Shown here: positions 59,701 through 64,000 of the stretch, one piece after another
How the letters are laid out: the number at the start of each line of letters is the position of its first letter
How positions within the stretch are numbered: the first letter of the stretch is position 1
Origin: Theristus sp. LFF4_11
Lineage: Eukaryota; Nematoda; Chromadorea; Monhysterida; Xyalidae
NCBI GenBank assembly: GCA_030248135.1
Contig: JASANC010002890.1
Span: forward strand, 1 to 64,000
DNA: 64,000 bases
Reading direction: 5' to 3'
Translations under genes and position numbers: made by a program
The notes under the pieces: generated by a model
What the model was told of the DNA's origin: nothing
What the model saw: only the letters and a program-made list of their open reading frames with translations
The model's database searches: none

Positions 59701-62700
59701 CTCATCGTCGTCGCCAACCGCTCGCATGTCACCACTGTCACTGTCAGACTGCGAGTCACCGAGCAACCTGCCAGCCATTGAGCTGTGCTCGCCGCTGCTT
59801 TCAGTGCGTGCGCGTTTCGCACGGATGCAACATTGCAGCATCGTCAGCTTCTGATGCAGCAGACACGTGCCATGGTCCGGCACCGACTGTGCGTCGATTC
59901 TGCAGAAAAAAACGCGGAATTGAGCCGCATTTTTTACTCAAAAAAGACAATCGATCATTTCAAAACTCTAAACAAAAATGAAACATCAAAGCCTAACTCG
60001 GCTGAGTGGGAGACTGCAATAAAAATTGCTGGCTGGCTGCTGATCTGTGCGGCGCCAATGAATACAGTCAAATCAAAGAATATCCAACCCTAAAAGTCAA
60101 AACGTCACCCACCCCGGAATGAGCTGCGCATTCATCCAATAACTCCGGAGCAACTGCACCACGGTTTTCCAGAGGAACAACGCAGCGACCAGACCGGAGG
60201 GGCTGTTCAGCAGGGCGCACACGCACACGGCAACGCGGCTGCACACGCTCGACAGTGGCGCCGTCTTGGCGTCGCGCAGTTGCCGCTGCACAAAACACGC
60301 TTTGCAAAAACAGACACACAACTGAACGCTCGAAATTCTTGGTGTTTGTTTGTTGACAAATATGAACTCAGAGCACTGATAACAACCAGTCATTTCACAA
60401 GCCATTCGACCAGTCGAATTAAGTTGACCGTGAAGTGAAATCTGAGACCTGGAGTTCTGTTGAGCTGAGCACCATTTTCTCGACACTTTTTCGTTTCGCC
60501 GACAGTTTGCGCGGCGTGGATGTAGCCGAGTCATCGTGGCTGCTGTTCGTCGATCTTGACTGATGCACGGTTTTGGAGTCGAAAATCAACCTCAGCCATC
60601 GCTTCAGTGTTTTCTCATCCAGTGGGGCGCGACGATCAGAGCTGTGCAAACAAACAAAAAGGGTTTGCCTCTCTGATTTTGCAGAAAAGTTCGAAGTTAC
60701 ACTAAGTTTCTTAATTTAAAAATATTAATTCAGTTTCCCGCGAGAACAACCAATCAGTGCACAGCATACACATTGCACCAAACGAACTAACCCGCTAATC
60801 GTGTGTAAAAATCCGGTTTGCCAAAGATGGAAAGAGATATGCAAAACACAAAGATCAAGAAACAAAACCACAACAAAAACAAAGCTTCAAAAAACCCAGC
60901 TTACTCAATGTTGTTCGACCAATGAGCAGCGAGCTGAACGCCTCTCAAAGCGACGTCGCTCAACGGCGATTGGTCGGTGAGCCTGTCGAGCGCTGATTGG
61001 CCAGACGGCCGCTGTGTCCGCTGCTGATTGGTCGCTTGCACAGACGCATCATCCGAGGCATCACCGAGCGCATACGCGACGGTGCCACGGAAACTGGTCG
61101 CATTGGTGAACGTCATCAGTGACGTGTCTGAAATACAAACACACTTTACACTTTGCAGCGCTGAGTCTCATCACAAATGCACCCTCACTCATCCACACCT
61201 CCATTCATACCAGCAGCAGCTCGTTCGAAATGTACCTCCCGGCTGTCAGACACTCCTCATTCAATTGATGGTCGCATGCTGCGGTTCATGCACTGGATTC
61301 ATACTTGGACTGCAGTGCAACAGCGTCCGAGCGAGTCTTCCTTCACGACCTCGAGGTGGCCGAAAAAATACACCACGAAGCCTGGCCGGACGCCAAATTG
61401 GGGTGCAACACCTTTCGGAAGTGGCGGCAAATGAACAACAACACACACACACAGGCTACTTATTGCTGTCATTTTGCCACGCATGCTACTTTTTACCACA
61501 AGAAGGAAAGGGTGACGTGACGTGACGAGCCATGACGTGACGTATCGGTGCCGTACACAAACACACGCCAGCATGAACGCATACTAACGCATGAGACACT
61601 GCAGTGCGGATGTGAACGTCACTGCCAGCGACCAATACGGTGCGTTCAACGGCTCCAGATCGGTGTAGTCGTCATTCTCGACCAGCATTTCTTCGTTAAC
61701 GTTCGGCCATGTCGCAAGTAGACGAAAGGAGCTGCAGAAGAAAACAACGTTGATGTAACAGCTCAATCACTGGACGGACATAAGGACAAACTTGAACATG
61801 GAGGCAATGAACACATCACATGGATGGTGCACCGTCCAAACAGCCCGAAAACCCAGCCACGAATTGGATGCCTTCGAATCTGCCAAAATCGGCGCTCCAA
61901 ATACAAAATCAAAAAAAAAAAACAACATCAAACCTGATCGGCTCTTGAGCGACGCCGAACGGCAACAGAGGCGGGTGGCCTTTGGCGTCGCCTGACTCGT
62001 CCGTGCGACCGCAAAGTATCTGGCAAACACTTTATTATTAGTGTTATTTGGTTGCAAGATCAGTTACAATCAATTATGGGCTACTTTTTCACGCATCCGA
62101 CCACCCGAAACGACCATCACGTGCTCTAAAACACCTGCGCTTGTCATCATGCGCAGCAACCCGGCAAGATCGTTGACTTCTGTCGTGTTGGGATCTCGAT
62201 TTGGGTGTTCGGTTAAGATTGTGATTGTGTCGTGTGCTTGGTGGGTGTAACAAAGAGCTGATTCACACCCAATTAGCAGGCAGATCGCACAGTAATTTCG
62301 TGGACACAAAAGTGTGAAGATACTACAGTCTAAATTCTAAATCTAAATCATATGCAATTAGCTGATTGGTTGGTACAAACGTGATACACCTCAGCCAAGT
62401 CGTTCGAATCGGGATGATCTGGGTCGAACTCATCAATCCTTGAGCGGTCCGTAAAGCCACTGCCGATCGCTGATTGGTCGTCTTGAAATAAATCAAAATC
62501 ATCCCTGAGCGAGTAGGTCAGCCTGACGGACACTTTCACTGGCGGCAGATGAATCGGTGCAATTGGGCAAGCCTGCATTATGAAACAACTTTTTCTGTCG
62601 TTAACAAAAATTTCTCTGCCCGGTTTGACGAACTGGAAAGTGGAGCTAAGCAAAATAAAAAACACCTCGCAAAAGCAACGCACCACTTTTTCTCTGAACA

Positions 62701-64000
62701 TTTCCAGCAGACCAGTTAACGTGCGACACTTTGGTGGCGGCTTTTTCAGATGAACCTGCAGAGAGAGTATCGAAATGTTTTTATTCTTTAAAACTTTTAT
62801 CAGCAGCTTCCCACCATCTCCAGAAACTTGAGCAAACTCCATGCCCTCGATACGAGCGGACAGCCATTTACAGTAACGTGTTTCCCAGTTTTCACTGTTA
62901 CTCATGATCATAATTCAATGAATAATATCTTTTTTTTGAAAACAACATTTTAAAATGGGCCAAGTAACGAGCACCCTCTGACCGTGTGCATGTCGGCGCG
63001 CACATTTCGGTTCACTGCCGTTCCCGTGTACATGCGCCTCCTGGCATCATGCTGCTGCACGAACGCTGGCAGTTGACTAGAAAAAAACAGGCATTTTTAT
63101 TGAAAAAGACCGTTCAACTTTGTACCGGGATTCAGCCAATCAGCGCGTGTAACTTTTTAAAAACAGATGTGCTAATTGGCTGGCAGCACCAAATCAATGT
63201 CCGTGCATCGCGCTCAAATACAGCCAATCAGATCACGTACATAACGTACGGCGGGGCACCGCGCCGCGCATGAAACTTCTTAGAGGTCGGATTCAATCGG
63301 CTTGTTTGAAAAAATGCCATCATGACCACTGTAATAGCACAGCTGATGCAACATGCAAATTTACAAGCGAAAACAAACACGTTGACAATTGACAGCACAT
63401 GTACGATATTCGTGTGGTGAGCGACAACATCACAGTGTTATAACAAGCACCACACCAAGCAAGTGCGCGGTCTTCACACGATGCCTCCACGGTCTCACCA
63501 TTGCGTGTTTGCGAGCGCTACAGTCAGCGCCGACACGACCATCAGCCACTGCGTCTCCTTGTAGAGCACGTCGGTCGCAGTGACCGGCGTCAACAGCAGC
63601 CATTCGACACAGCCGAACGCGCGACAAATGCTGGCCGGAATCGGGTTGACCGCAATCGAGCTCGTGCATTCCGCAGTCGTTGGCTTCGTTGTTTTCGTCG
63701 CGAAATAGTCGATCGAGCTCGACTCGCTCGAGTAGAAATCGTAGACCGGCGAGAGACAGTCTCTGAGGATCGGCGGCAAATGGGCGTCGCTGGTTTCTTC
63801 ACTGGAGTCCAAGCGTTCCATTCGGACGGTTTCCGTCTGTTGTTTCGTTCGTTCGTCAGCGGTGGGGAGGCTTGGCGGTTTTCGTCTCGTTTGCAGGCGA
63901 TAGTGCGTCAGTTGGAGATTGAGCGCCGAAAACGCGATCGGCTCGCGTCTCTCCAGCCAAACGTTCGACGCTGCCGGCGTGCTCTCCTTGTCAGTCGCCT
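56716..64000 (-). CDS. RAB3GAP1: RAB3 GTPase-activating protein catalytic subunit (5' end missing)
   Basis: Catalytic subunit of RAB3GAP, a GAP for RAB3 and exchange factor for RAB18. At least fifteen small exons are visible. From the N-terminal side: PIAFSALNLQLTHYRLQ and ICRAFGCVEWLLLTPVTATD (64000 to about 63500); PAFVQQHDARRRMYTGTAVN near 63050; LKKPPPKCRTLTGLLEMFRE (62757-62689); VKVSVRLTYSLRDD (62573-62400); LPFGVAQEPI (about 62015-61935); NDDYTDLEPLNAPYWSLA (about 61730-61620); YWMNAQLIPG near 60120; DHGTCLLHQKLTMLQCCIRA (59880 on); PLYVPVTQ at 59195; PSPMTEDMLDDHMELIGAFG (58975-58843); ANPGCVLADFVRWHSPRDW near 58380; WHTAKPVPVSRQKRLF near 58000; and LHWLGGCTVSDVFRLLLPAL near 57680. 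The last exon (about 57192-56716) has LRWLVPRPGRNSRPVPQRLY and ends FTNDTTLF. This follows the family from end to end. The start lies beyond the window. Confidence 0.95.
62328..62395. mobile_element. Foldback MITE, CCAAT family, half copy
   Basis: Only the left arm is present: TACAGTCTAAATTCTAAATC then CATATGCAATTAGCTGATTG and GTTGGTACAAACGTGATAC. It directly abuts a RAB3GAP1 exon, in the intron beside its donor. Confidence 0.5.

Noticed and set aside
1..64000. CRISPR array, bacterial operon or phage system
   Set aside because: All direct repeats are eukaryotic-type tandem or dispersed repeats without unique spacers of equal length. The genes have introns and animal homologues.

Overview
The window is nuclear DNA of an invertebrate metazoan. 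The genes are broken by many short introns with GT-AG (once GC-AG) borders. They are animal genes: a biogenic-amine GPCR, a calmodulin-like protein, RAB3GAP1, PTCD3, QDPR and NDUFAF5. A MADF-BESS protein paired with a PIF/Harbinger transposase points away from vertebrates. I cannot name the species or phylum. All exon borders were read by eye from reading frame, splice-site motifs and remembered family motifs; no alignment was run.

Layout. 1-9 kb: a probably autonomous PIF/Harbinger transposon (about 2.06-8.61 kb) with a three-exon transposase, a MADF-BESS accessory gene and two nested foldback insertions, followed by a short secreted-peptide exon. 9-16.6 kb: little coding signal, a tRNA-derived SINE copy and a 2.5-kb array of a 42-bp minisatellite. 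16.7-21.7 kb (+): an amine GPCR whose introns hold several tandem repeats. 22.2-22.85 kb (-): a small two-exon secreted protein. 24.8-26.1 kb (+): a calmodulin-like gene. 26.1-26.6 kb: a G-rich MITE, one of three full copies plus one fragment.

26.9-40.1 kb is a co-oriented (-) block of housekeeping genes: PTCD3 (mitoribosome), QDPR (tetrahydrobiopterin recycling) and NDUFAF5 (complex I assembly). 40.2-53.1 kb is accessory and repeat-rich. It holds a predicted membrane protein with a nearly pure threonine stalk (+), a chromodomain plus C2H2 zinc-finger gene (-), two tandem-repeat blocks, a TBP-related gene with an apparent frameshift (+), a non-LTR retrotransposon remnant and an inverted pair of dispersed repeats. 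53.1-64 kb (-): an F-box/LRR gene, then RAB3GAP1, whose 5' end lies beyond the right edge.

The least expected signals are: strong enrichment of the 9-mer GCTGATTGG/CCAATCAGC (19 copies counted by eye, about 0.5 expected, five in coding exons); the phase-consistent threonine-stalk gene with two possible membrane anchors; the chromodomain-zinc-finger combination; the frameshifted TBP relative; and a MITE family built of G-runs and palindromes. No CRISPR array, rRNA gene or bacterial-type operon is present.
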